The notes beneath the pieces are model-generated. The model did not search any database. It had not been told where the DNA came from and saw only the letters and a program-made list of their open reading frames with translations. Below are positions 51,978-61,995 of a DNA stretch of 64,000 nucleotides, in pieces. The DNA lies in the NCBI GenBank assembly GCA_902601475.1, contig CACKNK010000001.1, forward strand, positions 123,075 to 187,074, read 5' to 3'. The position numbers and the translations under genes were made by a program. Every line of letters starts with the position of its first letter. The first letter of the stretch is position 1. Source of the stretch: an uncultured SAR86 cluster bacterium. Lineage in GTDB: Bacteria; Pseudomonadota; Gammaproteobacteria; Magnimaribacterales; D2472.

Positions 51978-53355
51978 GTTTTTCTATTTTCCATGTCGTT
52001 CCATCAGGCCCATCATCAAGCAGTACTCCCATATCTGATAGTTCATCTCTAATTTCATCAGCTCTGACAAAGTCTTTTTGATTCCGTGCTAGATTCCTTG
52101 CATCTATTTTTTCTTGAATGGATAAATCGTCCACTTCAGCTCCAAATTTAAAGAAATTTTCAGGCTTGTCAGTAAGCAAGCCTAAGTTATTTGCAATGGT
52201 TTTAAATGCATATAATTGTTCATTCCTAGAATTCTTGTCCTTGTTTGAATTTAATTCCTTTGCAAGATCAAAAAGAATACTTACCGCCTTAGGTGTATTT
52301 AAGTCATCATTCATAGCCATCTCAAATGCTTCTATGAAAGAGTTTTCTTTAGCGGTGTTTTCAGCATCTTCATCATTTAATTGTAAAGTTGTATAAAGTC
52401 TTTCTAGTGCTGCTCTTGATTGGTTTAAAGAGCCTTCATCAAAACTTAATTCGCTTCTATAGTGACTGGATATTAAGAAAAGTCTTATGACTTCAAAATG
52501 ATATTGCTTAATTAAATCTTTGATCAATGCAAAGTTACCAAGCGACTTTGACATCTTTTCACCACCGATCTTCAGCAATCCTGAATGAATCCAATAATTT
52601 GCAAACTCAGAATCGTTTGAACATTTTGATTGAGCAATCTCATTTTCATGATGTGGAAAAATTAAATCTGGTCCACCTCCATGAATATCAAAATTCTTTC
52701 CAAGCTTTTCTAAAGACATCACAGAGCATTCAATGTGCCAGCCAGGTCTTCCCTTCCCCCATGGCGAGTCCCATGATGGTTCCTCAGGCTTTGCACTTTT
52801 CCATAAAACAAAATCTAATGGATCAGCTTTTGCCTGATCCTCTGAAATTCTTGATCCTGGGTCCAAATCATCAAGAACTTTGTTAGATAGTTTTCCATAT
52901 TCCTCATAACTTCTTACAGAGAAAAATACATCATTATTATCTGCAACGTATGCATGACCTTTTGCTATTAAATCTTCAATCATTCTCACCATGCCATCAA
53001 TATATTCAGTAGCTTTTGGCTCACTATTTGGTTCAATTAATCCAAGCCCTTGAAAGTCCGCATGCATGCTTGCAATTGTTCTGCTTGTTAAATCGTATAT
53101 TGACTCTGAATTCTCATTAGCTCGCTCAATGATCTTATCTTCAATGTCAGTAATATTTCTAACGTAATTAACTTTGTAGCCTTGGTACCGAAAGTAACGA
53201 ACTAAAATGTCGAATGCTACATATGCTCGTGCATGGCCAAGGTGACAATTGTCATATACGGTAACACCGCAAACATACATTCCGACTTTGCCCTGTTCAA
53301 TGGGCTCAAAAATCTCTTTTTTATTAGTGAGAGTGTTATAAAGCTTAAGACTCAT
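51970..53355 (-). CDS. cysS: Cysteinyl-tRNA synthetase
   Basis: A 461-residue class I synthetase. The zinc/HIGH region is GMYVCGVTVYDNCHLGHARAYVAFD (residues about 26-50), further zinc ligands are WHIECSVM and HHENEIAQ, and the KMSKS loop is GEKMSKSLGNF. A standard anticodon-binding helical domain follows. Confidence 0.98.
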   Translation of the reverse strand: MSLKLYNTLTNKKEIFEPIEQGKVGMYVCGVTVYDNCHLGHARAYVAFDILVRYFRYQGYKVNYVRNITDIEDKIIERANENSESIYDLTSRTIASMHADFQGLGLIEPNSEPKATEYIDGMVRMIEDLIAKGHAYVADNNDVFFSVRSYEEYGKLSNKVLDDLDPGSRISEDQAKADPLDFVLWKSAKPEEPSWDSPWGKGRPGWHIECSVMSLEKLGKNFDIHGGGPDLIFPHHENEIAQSKCSNDSEFANYWIHSGLLKIGGEKMSKSLGNFALIKDLIKQYHFEVIRLFLISSHYRSELSFDEGSLNQSRAALERLYTTLQLNDEDAENTAKENSFIEAFEMAMNDDLNTPKAVSILFDLAKELNSNKDKNSRNEQLYAFKTIANNLGLLTDKPENFFKFGAEVDDLSIQEKIDARNLARNQKDFVRADEIRDELSDMGVLLDDGPDGTTWKIEKPN

Positions 53356-53418
53356 GTGTATACTAGAATTGCTATATTATAAGGTCATATAGTTAATAAT
53401 TAATATTAGATTCTCAAA

Positions 53419-54042
53419 GTGAAAATTAAATCTATCGCGAAATTTCAAAAAAAAACTACTTTATTATTCATTGGTTTTTTTTGTTTAATGAGCTGCTCTG
53501 AGGCCTCTAATCAACAAACCGTTTTAATGGAGAACAATATGCCGATTGCAACTATCTCAACTTCTGCAGGAGAAATAAAAATTGAGCTTGATAAAGAGAA
53601 TGCGCCCATATCTGTAGATAATTTTATTTCACTCGCTAACAGCGGTTATTACACTGATACGATATTCCATCGAATCATTGAAGGATTCATGATTCAAGGT
53701 GGCGGCCTTGATGCTGACATGCAAAATAAACCTTCAGAGTCTGATGCGATTAAAAATGAAGCCAATAATGGTCTTAAAAATGATAGAGGTACTATCGCCA
53801 TGGCAAGGACAATGGACCCCCACTCTGCTACGAGTCAGTTCTTTATTAATCATGCAGATAATGATTTTCTAAACTTTTCTTCAGAGACTACCCAAGGATG
53901 GGGCTATGCAGTCTTTGGAAAAGTAATTGAAGGCATGGAGGTAGTTGATAGTATTGCGCTAAGTCCTACTATGGTTGTCAATGGCTATCAAGATGCACCA
54001 GCAAATCCTGTGACTATTAACTCTGTCTCTATTAGTGAATGA
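53419..54042 (+). CDS. Cyclophilin-type peptidyl-prolyl isomerase lipoprotein
   Basis: A 207-residue cyclophilin. FHRIIEGFMIQGGG, GTIAMARTMDPHSATSQFFIN and the GYAVFGKVIEGMEVVD segment make up the active site. The N-terminus TLLFIGFFCLMSCSE has a lipobox L-M-S-C (residues near 22-26), so the enzyme is probably membrane-anchored in the periplasm. The start is GTG at 53419. Its stop overlaps lpxH (ATGA), the ppiB-lpxH neighbourhood known from gammaproteobacteria, where cysS is also close. Confidence 0.92.
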   Translation: MKIKSIAKFQKKTTLLFIGFFCLMSCSEASNQQTVLMENNMPIATISTSAGEIKIELDKENAPISVDNFISLANSGYYTDTIFHRIIEGFMIQGGGLDADMQNKPSESDAIKNEANNGLKNDRGTIAMARTMDPHSATSQFFINHADNDFLNFSSETTQGWGYAVFGKVIEGMEVVDSIALSPTMVVNGYQDAPANPVTINSVSISE

Positions 54043-54761
54043 ACCTCGGTTTTATTTCTGATTTACATCTATCAGAAACAGATACTTCACTCACTAATGC
54101 TTTTATTGATTTTCTAAAATCACACTCCTCCAATTTGGATCAACTCTATATTCTGGGAGACCTTTATGAGGTATGGATCGGTGATGATGATTCGTCACCA
54201 TTAATTACTTCAACAAAAGATGCCCTTAGTAAGGCATCCAAAGCAGGTTTAGAAATATTTTTTATTCACGGTAATAGAGACTTTCTTTTAGATAGCTCTT
54301 TTGCAGAATCTACTGGCATCTCATTACTTCCAGATCCTTTCTTTTTTGACTATTTCGGAAAAAAAATTGCTCTTTCGCATGGTGATATGTTTTGTGTTGA
54401 TGATACTGAATATCAAACATTCAAAAAGCAAGTTCGCTCACCTAAATGGAAGACTGAGTTTCTCAATAAATCTCTGGTCGAGCGAAAATCAATTGCTTCA
54501 AGTATGCGTGATGCAAGCAAAAAAAATTCTTCTCAAAAAGATTTAATGATTATGGACGTTAATACAAATGAAGTGGCTTCATTTTTTGATAGGCATGGTA
54601 TCGACTTGCTTATCCATGGTCATACCCATAAGCCAAATATTCATGAGCTTGATGGCAAAAATTCTAAATTAAAACGTGTGGTTCTTGGTGATTGGGATAA
54701 AACAGGTTGGTGTTTTTATCTAGATTCAACATCTCAAAATTTGGAAGAGTTTAAAATCTAA
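54039..54761 (+). CDS. lpxH: UDP-2,3-diacylglucosamine diphosphatase
   Basis: A 240-residue metallophosphatase of lipid A synthesis: FISDLHLSETD (residues 4-14), LGDLYEVWIGDDD, HGNRDFLL, LSHGDMFCVDD and HGHTHKPNIHE. It makes lipid X, so the cell has an outer membrane with lipid A. The start overlaps the cyclophilin stop. Confidence 0.96.
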   Translation: MNLGFISDLHLSETDTSLTNAFIDFLKSHSSNLDQLYILGDLYEVWIGDDDSSPLITSTKDALSKASKAGLEIFFIHGNRDFLLDSSFAESTGISLLPDPFFFDYFGKKIALSHGDMFCVDDTEYQTFKKQVRSPKWKTEFLNKSLVERKSIASSMRDASKKNSSQKDLMIMDVNTNEVASFFDRHGIDLLIHGHTHKPNIHELDGKNSKLKRVVLGDWDKTGWCFYLDSTSQNLEEFKI

Positions 54762-54792
54762 ACCTTCAATCCAGTTGTCTTTAAAAACTTAA

Positions 54793-54812
54793 TACTGTAT
54801 ATTTATACAGTA
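54793..54812. promoter_or_regulatory. LexA (SOS) box before umuDC
   Basis: TACTGTATATTTATACAGTA, matching the gammaproteobacterial LexA consensus TACTG(TA)5CAGTA at every core base. It lies 12 bases before the umuD ATG, so a bound repressor would block initiation. Confidence 0.93.
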
Positions 54813-54823
54813 CTTTATCCTTT

Positions 54824-55255
54824 ATGAAATTAAGCTATATCGGTAATATATCGGCGGATTCTCTGCCTCAAAACTATACTCCATTCTTTGCGGAGAGCGT
54901 TCCTGTTGGTTTTCCGAGCCCAGCAAATGATTACCTAGAAACTCCAATTGATTTGAATCAGTACTTGATTAAGAATCAAGTTGCTACGTTTCTAGTAAAA
55001 GCTTCTGGTGATTCAATGATCAATGCAAACATAGGTAGTGGCGCAGTATTAATTGTGGATAGAAGCATTAAACCCAATCATAACGATATCGTTGTTGCAT
55101 CTATCGATGGTGAATTTTTATGCAAAAGATTGCAATTAAAGCCACGTATTGCACTGATAGCGGAAAATACTAAGTATCAACCCATCTTTATTGAGCAAGG
55201 TCATGAATTAGAAGTTATAGGCGTTGTGACAGCAGCAATCAATATATACAAATAA
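54824..55255 (+). CDS. umuD: UmuD, DNA polymerase V subunit / self-cleaving S24 peptidase
   Basis: A 143-residue LexA-like protein. VPVGFPSPANDYLE holds the self-cleavage site (V28-G29, where Escherichia coli UmuD has Cys-Gly). The catalytic pair is Ser64 (ASGDSMINAN) and Lys101 (LCKRL). RecA-stimulated cleavage gives UmuD' that joins UmuC. A LexA box precedes it, and umuC follows by one base. Confidence 0.96.
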   Translation: MKLSYIGNISADSLPQNYTPFFAESVPVGFPSPANDYLETPIDLNQYLIKNQVATFLVKASGDSMINANIGSGAVLIVDRSIKPNHNDIVVASIDGEFLCKRLQLKPRIALIAENTKYQPIFIEQGHELEVIGVVTAAINIYK

Positions 55256-55256
55256 T

Positions 55257-56531
55257 ATGAATCTATTGGCATTAGTAGATTGTGAGAATTTTTATGCGTC
55301 TTGTGAAAGAATCTTTAGGCCTGATCTAAAAAAAGTACCAATCGTTGTGCTTTCAAATAACGATGGTTGTGTAATAGCTCGCAGCAAAGAATCAAAAGAC
55401 TTTGGTATCCAAATGGGAGCTCCATGGTTCAAAGTAAAAGAAGATTTTCTAAAGAGCGGAGGTCAAGTTTTTTCGTCGAACTTTGCTTTATATGGAGATA
55501 TTTCAAGCAGGGTCATGAACGTATTATCTCAAATGTCAAAAAAAATAGAGATATACAGTATTGATGAAGCATTTCTTGACTTAGAAAACTTAGCACTTGA
55601 AAGTCATGATGCGGCCAATGACTTCGGAGTGTACTGCAGAAATATTGTTAAGCAGTGGGTTGGGATTCCAGTAAGAATTGGGATCGCTCCGACTAAAACC
55701 TTAACTAAAGTTGCAAGTTATTTAGCTAAACAACAAACGCATCATCCTAGCATTTTCAGTATCACCAATAATCAAAAAGATATTGAGACCGCATTAAAAA
55801 GAGTACCCATTCATCAGGTATGGGGAGTGGGAAGACGACTCAATAAAAAGCTTAGCGATTCTGGGATGAAAAATGCTTATGACTTAGCATGCTCAAACAT
55901 TCCATTGATTAGAAAGAAATATAGTGTGGTTTTAGAAAGAACAGTAAGGGAATTAAGAGGAGAAAGATGCTTGGCAATGGATGAAAATCCTGCTCCCAAA
56001 AAACAAATTGTTGTTAGCAGAAGCTTTGCGAATAAAATCAGTGATCTCAATACTCTTTCACCTGTTGTGAATGATTTTGGTGTCAGGGCATGCGAGAAAC
56101 TTCGAAAAGAGGGTCAGCTATGCTCAAAAGTTGGTGTCTTTATTAGGACAAGCCCTTTTAGAACACAAGACAGGCAGCATCAAACCATAAAATTCTATAC
56201 TTTGCATCAGCCTAGCGACGATACTCGGGATATCTTATCCGGCATACGATGGATTCTTCCCAAGATATTCAGACATGGTTTTTGTTATGCAAAAGCAGGT
56301 GTAATGTTAAGTCAGTTTACTGATGAAAATGTTTTACAGTATGAGCTATTCGAGCAAATAAACGGAGCAAGGCGCAACAATCAACTAATGAAAACTCTTG
56401 ATAAAATTAATCACTCTAGCACTCAAGTAAATTTTGCTTCTCAAAGCAAAATAGGATTCACAGCGATGAGAAGAGCAAATGTGTCACCTAGGTATACAAC
56501 AAGCTGGTTTGAACTACCAACAGTTAATTAG
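55257..56531 (+). CDS. umuC: UmuC, Y-family DNA polymerase V catalytic subunit
   Basis: A 424-residue translesion polymerase. The palm carboxylates are in LALVDCENFYASC (residues 4-16) and YSIDEAFLDLE; VRIGIAPTKTLTKVASYLAK and the helix-hairpin-helix IHQVWGVGRRL follow, with a little-finger domain and a C-terminal UmuC extension. It is fully intact. The end overlaps the DUF1289 gene by eight bases. Confidence 0.97.
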   Translation: MNLLALVDCENFYASCERIFRPDLKKVPIVVLSNNDGCVIARSKESKDFGIQMGAPWFKVKEDFLKSGGQVFSSNFALYGDISSRVMNVLSQMSKKIEIYSIDEAFLDLENLALESHDAANDFGVYCRNIVKQWVGIPVRIGIAPTKTLTKVASYLAKQQTHHPSIFSITNNQKDIETALKRVPIHQVWGVGRRLNKKLSDSGMKNAYDLACSNIPLIRKKYSVVLERTVRELRGERCLAMDENPAPKKQIVVSRSFANKISDLNTLSPVVNDFGVRACEKLRKEGQLCSKVGVFIRTSPFRTQDRQHQTIKFYTLHQPSDDTRDILSGIRWILPKIFRHGFCYAKAGVMLSQFTDENVLQYELFEQINGARRNNQLMKTLDKINHSSTQVNFASQSKIGFTAMRRANVSPRYTTSWFELPTVN

Positions 56532-56964
56532 TGAAGTACCTGTCAAAATGTGCTTGAGACAATTCAAAAAGTTCAGTGTTTATCTCATCTTTGATGGAAG
56601 ATAGTGAAAAGGTTCGATGATCGGGCAACAATTCAAGACCAAATAATTCAAGATCGAGATCTTGCGATGAAGCACGCAATAAATCAAATATCCATGTGAT
56701 CGGATCAAGGGCGTCATTGAAATTAATGGCATGCTCCTTGAGTTTAGAAGATAACAGCTCAGCGTCAGTAACTTTAAATCGATGGCTAAGGATGGTCACC
56801 TTAAACTCTTCAAGTCTTGAATTAACAATCTCTTTTTCATCATTTGAATAAGAATTCCAGTTAATCACCTCATGAATAAAGCGCTTACAGCCCCTGCAAA
56901 CGTCATCTCCATAAGTGGTTGAGCAAATTCCAAGACAAGGTGTTGAAGAACGTTGTTTGCGCAT
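56524..56964 (-). CDS. DUF1289 family protein
   Basis: A 146-residue protein whose first third is the DUF1289 motif: PCLGICSTTYGDDVCRGCKRFIHEVINWN with four cysteines, possibly a metal or Fe-S site. Members are common in gammaproteobacteria with no assigned function. The C-terminal 95 residues are an uncharacterised extension. Monocistronic, divergent from acnB. Confidence 0.88.
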   Translation of the reverse strand: MRKQRSSTPCLGICSTTYGDDVCRGCKRFIHEVINWNSYSNDEKEIVNSRLEEFKVTILSHRFKVTDAELLSSKLKEHAINFNDALDPITWIFDLLRASSQDLDLELFGLELLPDHRTFSLSSIKDEINTELFELSQAHFDRYFTN

Positions 56965-57058
56965 AACAAAATAATACTCTAAATACTTAAAATATTAATA
57001 GCTTAATCTGCTGGAGCAAAATCTCAATGAGAAGTAAAATATGCGGCGAGGAGTCATC

Positions 57059-59638
57059 ATGCTAGAACAATACAAACTTCATTGCCAAGAAAGAGCAGAG
57101 CAAAATGTACCGCCGTTACCTCTGTCTGCTGATCAAACTGCAGAATTAATTGAGCTACTTAAAACTGATCACGAAGAATCTGAATTATTAATGGAGCTTT
57201 TGGTTCAGCGCATTCCGGCTGGAGTCGACCAGGCAGCATATGTAAAAGCTGGTTTTTTATCAGATATAACTGAGGGAAAAACAACGAGCCCATATATTGA
57301 TGCGAATTATGCTGTTGAGTTACTTGGAACAATGCTTGGAGGATATAACATTACTCCTCTAGTCGAATGTTTAAAAAATGAAAATCTTGCAGAAGCAGCA
57401 GTAGCAGCTCTATCAAATACTTTACTTATTTTCGATGCCTTTAATGAGATTAATGAGCTTGCAAAAAGTAATGATTATGCAAAAAAAGTTTTAGAAAACT
57501 GGGCTGAAGGCAAATGGTTCACCACAAAAGATAAACTAAAGGATGAGATAAAGTTAACAGTTTTTAAGGTGTCTGGAGAAATTAATACTGATGACTTATC
57601 GCCAGCACAAGATGCTTGGTCAAGACCAGACATCCCCCTTCATGCCCAAGCAATGTTCAAAATGCCAAGAGAGGGCTTGGATGATGCTCTTGCAAGAATA
57701 GAAGAACTTAAAAAGAAAGGTAATCCGCTAGTGTTTGTTGGAGATGTTGTGGGTACGGGGTCATCAAGAAAATCTGCTACCAACTCTCTGCTGTGGCACA
57801 TCGGTGATGAAATACCATTTATACCAAACAAGCATGAGGGTGGTTTTGTGCTTGGCGGGAAAATTGCGCCTATATTTTTTAATACCCTTGAAGATGCAGG
57901 CTCATTGCCAATTGAATGTGATGTGTCAAGTTTAAATATGGGGGACGAAATTATTCTTAAACCTCATGCCGGAGAAGTTACAAATTTAGAAGGTGAATTG
58001 TTAACTTCTTTTGAGTTAAAAACTGAAGTCATAATGGATGAAGTGAGAGCTAATGGTCGAATAAATTTAATTATTGGGAGACAGTTAACTGACAAAGCTA
58101 GAGAAACACTCGGACTTGAGCCAACAGATATTTTTGTAAGACCTAACAATGATAAAAGTGATGCTAAAGGTTATACATTGGCGCAAAAAATGGTCGGTAA
58201 GGCCTGCGGTGTTGAGGGTGTTCGTCCAGGAGATTATTGTGAACCCAGAATGACAACTGTAGGTTCTCAGGATACCACCGGCCCCATGACAAGGGATGAG
58301 TTAAAGGAACTTGCATGTCTTGGTTTCTCCGCTGACTTAGTTATGCAGTCATTTTGTCATACTGCTGCCTATCCTAAACCCGTGGATATAGAAACCCAAC
58401 ATTCCCTTCCTGAATTTATCATGAATAGAGGAGGAGTTTCACTTAAACCAGGTGATGGCATCATCCACTCTTGGTTAAACAGAATGCTTTTACCTGATAC
58501 TGTAGGAACAGGGGGAGATAGCCATACTAGATTTCCTATAGGTATTAGCTTTCCTGCTGGCTCCGGATTGGTTGCTTTTGCTGCAACGCTCGGGGTAATG
58601 CCACTTGATATGCCTGAATCTGTCTTAGTAAGATTTTCAGGAGAAATGCAGCCTGGCATCACTCTTAGAGACCTTGTTAACGCAATCCCATATGCTGCGA
58701 TTCAACAAGGATTACTAACGGTCGAAAAAGAGGGTAAGAAAAATATTTTTTCAGGAAGATGTTTAGAGGTTGAAGGGTTGCCAAACCTAAAAGTAGAGCA
58801 AGCCTTTGAAATATCCGATGCATCTGCAGAAAGATCTGCATCAGGATGCACCATTAAATTGGATGAAGAGCCTATTATTGAATATTTAAATTCAAATATC
58901 GTGATGTTGAGATGGATGATTGCGAACGGATATGGTGATCCAAAAACACTTGAAAGACGTGCTCAGGGGATGGAAGAGTGGATAAAGAACCCTACCCTTC
59001 TTGAAGCTGATAAGGATGCAGAATATGCTGCAGTTATTGAGATTGACCTTAATGAAATCAAGGAACCTCTGCTAGCCTGCCCGAATGATCCGGATGATAT
59101 AAAGCCTCTTTCTGAAGTACAAGACACTAAAATCGATGAGGTCTTTATTGGTTCCTGTATGACAAATATTGGGCACTTTAGGGCTGCTGGACAGTTATTA
59201 AAAAAATATAAAGAGATCCCAACTAGGCTGTGGGTTGTCCCTCCAACAAAGATGGATGAAAAACAACTTATTGAAGAAGGTATTTATAATGTATTTGGTG
59301 TAGCAGGAGCAAGGACTGAAGTACCAGGATGCTCATTATGCATGGGTAATCAGGCAAGAGTAGCTCCTAACTCTACGGTGATCTCAACTTCAACGAGAAA
59401 TTTTCCTAACAGACTTGGCGATGGTGCTGATGTTTTTCTAGGGTCAGCAGAATTATCTGCGGTCTCTGCGGTATTAGGTAAATTACCAAGCCCAAGTGAG
59501 TATCTAGAAATAATGAAAGAAATTGATACCATGAGTGGTGAGATCTATCGATATCTTAACTTTAATGAAATAAAGTCCTATGTTGATCAAGCAAATGATG
59601 CTGAAATACCAGCGATCAATGTGGTAGAAGCTACTTAG
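57059..59638 (+). CDS. acnB: Aconitate hydratase B
   Basis: An 859-residue TCA-cycle and glyoxylate-cycle enzyme. The start [13 protein letters not shown] at 57059 matches AcnB and has AGGAG five bases before it; an in-frame ATG at 57041 is not needed. The N-terminal HEAT-like domain is followed by the swivelling domain and the core, with [4Fe-4S] ligands in [14 protein letters not shown] and [10 protein letters not shown]. The C-terminus converges on purF with an 8-base overlap. Confidence 0.97.
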   Translation: MLEQYKLHCQERAEQNVPPLPLSADQTAELIELLKTDHEESELLMELLVQRIPAGVDQAAYVKAGFLSDITEGKTTSPYIDANYAVELLGTMLGGYNITPLVECLKNENLAEAAVAALSNTLLIFDAFNEINELAKSNDYAKKVLENWAEGKWFTTKDKLKDEIKLTVFKVSGEINTDDLSPAQDAWSRPDIPLHAQAMFKMPREGLDDALARIEELKKKGNPLVFVGDVVGTGSSRKSATNSLLWHIGDEIPFIPNKHEGGFVLGGKIAPIFFNTLEDAGSLPIECDVSSLNMGDEIILKPHAGEVTNLEGELLTSFELKTEVIMDEVRANGRINLIIGRQLTDKARETLGLEPTDIFVRPNNDKSDAKGYTLAQKMVGKACGVEGVRPGDYCEPRMTTVGSQDTTGPMTRDELKELACLGFSADLVMQSFCHTAAYPKPVDIETQHSLPEFIMNRGGVSLKPGDGIIHSWLNRMLLPDTVGTGGDSHTRFPIGISFPAGSGLVAFAATLGVMPLDMPESVLVRFSGEMQPGITLRDLVNAIPYAAIQQGLLTVEKEGKKNIFSGRCLEVEGLPNLKVEQAFEISDASAERSASGCTIKLDEEPIIEYLNSNIVMLRWMIANGYGDPKTLERRAQGMEEWIKNPTLLEADKDAEYAAVIEIDLNEIKEPLLACPNDPDDIKPLSEVQDTKIDEVFIGSCMTNIGHFRAAGQLLKKYKEIPTRLWVVPPTKMDEKQLIEEGIYNVFGVAGARTEVPGCSLCMGNQARVAPNSTVISTSTRNFPNRLGDGADVFLGSAELSAVSAVLGKLPSPSEYLEIMKEIDTMSGEIYRYLNFNEIKSYVDQANDAEIPAINVVEAT

Positions 59639-61109
59639 CCTCTCTAGTTATCTTTTTACTATCGCTTCTACTCATTTCCAAGTCCTCTAAGTAGGAAGAG
59701 CTGATAGGTGTTGGATACTCCCCATTAAAAATTGAAATTTCAAAATCAGTGATCTTAGGGTTACCCTCTTTGGCCGAACTTATCAAATCATCTAATTGTT
59801 GATAAAAAATCTTATCGGCTCCGATCTCAACACAAACTTCTTCTTCAGTTTTATTATGAGCAACCAACTCCTCAGTAGCAGCCATATCGATTCCATAAAG
59901 ATTTTGATATCTGATTGGTGGCGCAGCAGAGGCAAAATACACTTTTTTTGCACCTGCCATTTTGGCCATCTCAATAATTTTCTTGCTTGTGGTTCCTCTT
60001 ACTATTGAGTCGTCAACCAAGAGAACATTCTTATTTAAAAACTCTAACTCCAAGATATTTAATTTGCGTCTAACAGATTTTTTACGTTCTTCTTGATAAG
60101 GCATTATGAATGTCCTACCAATGTATCTATTTTTTACAAATCCCTCCCGATAGGGAATATTCAGTTCGTTTGCTAGTTGCAAGGCAGCTGTTGTTGAGCT
60201 ATCTGGAATAGGAATCACAACATCTATGTCATGGTCTGACATATTGTCCAAAATATTCTTTGCTAAATATTTCCCCATTCTCATTCTTGATTGATAAACA
60301 GAAATTTGATCTAAGGTTGAATCAGGTCGTGATAAATAAACGTATTCAAAAATGCATGGTTGTGACTTAGCTGATAGAGAGCATTGTTTTGAGGAAATAA
60401 TTCCTTTTTTATCTATAAAGACCGCCTCTCCTGGCTCAACATCTCTAAGAGTTTTAAAGCCTAAAGATGCAAATAGAGCATTTTCTGATGCAATAACATA
60501 TTCTTTTCTGTTCTTACCTTCACGCTCACCGATTACTAATGGTCTAATACCATTTGGATCTCTAAAAGCCAAAATTCCTGCTCCAGTAATCAAGGCAACA
60601 ACTGCGTATGCGCCATCACACCTTATGTGAGTTTTTGAAACAGCCTTAAATAAATGTTCAGGTGTTGGGTTAATTGCTTTCTGCTTAGCTATCTCATGAG
60701 CCAATATATTTAAAAGAACTTCCGAATCTGAGTCAGTGTTTAAGTGTCTCATTTCAGCAAAAAATAACTCTTTAGCTAAAGATTTTGAGTTGGTTAAGTT
60801 GCCATTATGAGCAAGGCTTATCCCATATGGTGAATTTACATACATTGGTTGAGCAAACTCTTTACCGGCACCACCTGCAGTAGGATATCTAACATGCCCA
60901 ACCCCATAGCTTCCAATGAGTTTTTCCATGTGTCTTTGCTGAAAAACATCCCTGACATAGCCCATTGATTTTCTACTGTTTAATCTTCCTTCATCGTCAC
61001 AGACAACCATTCCTGCTGCATCTTGGCCTCTATGCTGAAGCATGAGCAATGATTCGTAGATTTCCGAAGCTACGTTTGATTCAGCTGAAATTCCAACTAT
61101 TCCGCACAT
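59631..61109 (-). CDS. purF: Amidophosphoribosyltransferase
   Basis: A 492-residue enzyme for the first step of purine synthesis. After Met1 the N-terminal nucleophile Cys2 (MCGIVGI) starts the glutaminase domain with [15 protein letters not shown]; the phosphoribosyl part has the PRPP motif [15 protein letters not shown]. No C-terminal zinc segment. It is the last gene of the leftward trpB-trpA-accD-SPOR-cvpA-purF block. Confidence 0.97.
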   Translation of the reverse strand: MCGIVGISAESNVASEIYESLLMLQHRGQDAAGMVVCDDEGRLNSRKSMGYVRDVFQQRHMEKLIGSYGVGHVRYPTAGGAGKEFAQPMYVNSPYGISLAHNGNLTNSKSLAKELFFAEMRHLNTDSDSEVLLNILAHEIAKQKAINPTPEHLFKAVSKTHIRCDGAYAVVALITGAGILAFRDPNGIRPLVIGEREGKNRKEYVIASENALFASLGFKTLRDVEPGEAVFIDKKGIISSKQCSLSAKSQPCIFEYVYLSRPDSTLDQISVYQSRMRMGKYLAKNILDNMSDHDIDVVIPIPDSSTTAALQLANELNIPYREGFVKNRYIGRTFIMPYQEERKKSVRRKLNILELEFLNKNVLLVDDSIVRGTTSKKIIEMAKMAGAKKVYFASAAPPIRYQNLYGIDMAATEELVAHNKTEEEVCVEIGADKIFYQQLDDLISSAKEGNPKITDFEISIFNGEYPTPISSSYLEDLEMSRSDSKKITREAK

Positions 61110-61645
61110 TAGGTATTTCCTAGGATGGGTTGCTCACTTGTTAGCATACCTGAATTTGTATCTTCAATCATAGAGCTAATTTTACTAATTAAGATTGGAT
61201 TATATGTTTTGATGATTGGGTAAATTTTTGAATTTTCTACGAAAGTGCTTTGTTCGACATAATCATCTGCAACTATAAATAATAGGCTCACAATTAGCAC
61301 TCCGCGCAATGATCCAAACATGACTCCTAGAAGCCTATTAAATCCTGACAAACCAGACCATTGCACAAGACCATGAATAAAATTTATAACCAGGCCCCCT
61401 ATAAATATCAAGCTTACAAAAACAATTATGTAGGTTAACGGTTCAAGCAAAGAGACCGAAATTGAAAAGTTAGATAAAAATTTTTGAGCAGAGGGTTGGA
61501 ACAATATGGTCAAGAAAAAAGCTGAAATCCACAAAATCAATGAAAACGCTTCTTTTACAAAGCCTCTAAAAAGAGAGATTATTGCTGAGACAACAATAAT
61601 GGATAGAATAAACATATCTAGTTGATTCAAAGCAACTATTTCCAT
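61109..61645 (-). CDS. cvpA: CvpA family membrane protein
   Basis: A 178-residue inner membrane protein with about four hydrophobic segments (MFILSIIVVSAIISLFRGFVKE opens the CvpA pattern) and SGFNRLLGVMFGSLRGVLIVSLLFIV near the end of the domain. Its place directly before purF is the classic cvpA-purF arrangement; the start overlaps the SPOR gene's end by ten bases. Confidence 0.92.
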   Translation of the reverse strand: MEIVALNQLDMFILSIIVVSAIISLFRGFVKEAFSLILWISAFFLTILFQPSAQKFLSNFSISVSLLEPLTYIIVFVSLIFIGGLVINFIHGLVQWSGLSGFNRLLGVMFGSLRGVLIVSLLFIVADDYVEQSTFVENSKIYPIIKTYNPILISKISSMIEDTNSGMLTSEQPILGNT

Positions 61646-61995
61646 TCTTCTATTACTCCATTTTCAACACCGGCTATTTCGTTATAGAGAGTTTTGGATT
61701 GTATAATCTTTTCCTTTCCAATAAATGGTCCAACATAGACGTAAATCAAATCGTCATTTTCGCTTGAATATGCTAAAACATCTTGAGACCTAAACTTAGC
61801 AATGAGGTTTTCTGCTTTTGATGAGTCCTTAAATATGCCAACTCTGTAGACATAATTTCTAAGTGGTTCTAAGGGAGCATCATTTTGGTCAACAATCTTA
61901 CTTGTTAATTGAATGCTATTTGGCCCAAAGAAAAAAAATAAAAATAAAATGAGTGTGGCTATTACGAGAAAACCAATTAGCCTATTTAGCAGCAT
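61636..61995 (-). CDS. SPOR domain protein (DedD-like)
   Basis: A 119-residue protein with one N-terminal membrane helix (LIGFLVIATLILFLFFFF) and a C-terminal SPOR domain (YVYRVGIFKDSSKAENLIAKFRSQDVLAYSS, YVYVGPF) that would bind denuded peptidoglycan at the division site. It takes the position of dedD, but is shorter than Escherichia coli DedD (220). It overlaps accD by 14 bases. Confidence 0.88.
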   Translation of the reverse strand: MLLNRLIGFLVIATLILFLFFFFGPNSIQLTSKIVDQNDAPLEPLRNYVYRVGIFKDSSKAENLIAKFRSQDVLAYSSENDDLIYVYVGPFIGKEKIIQSKTLYNEIAGVENGVIEEWK

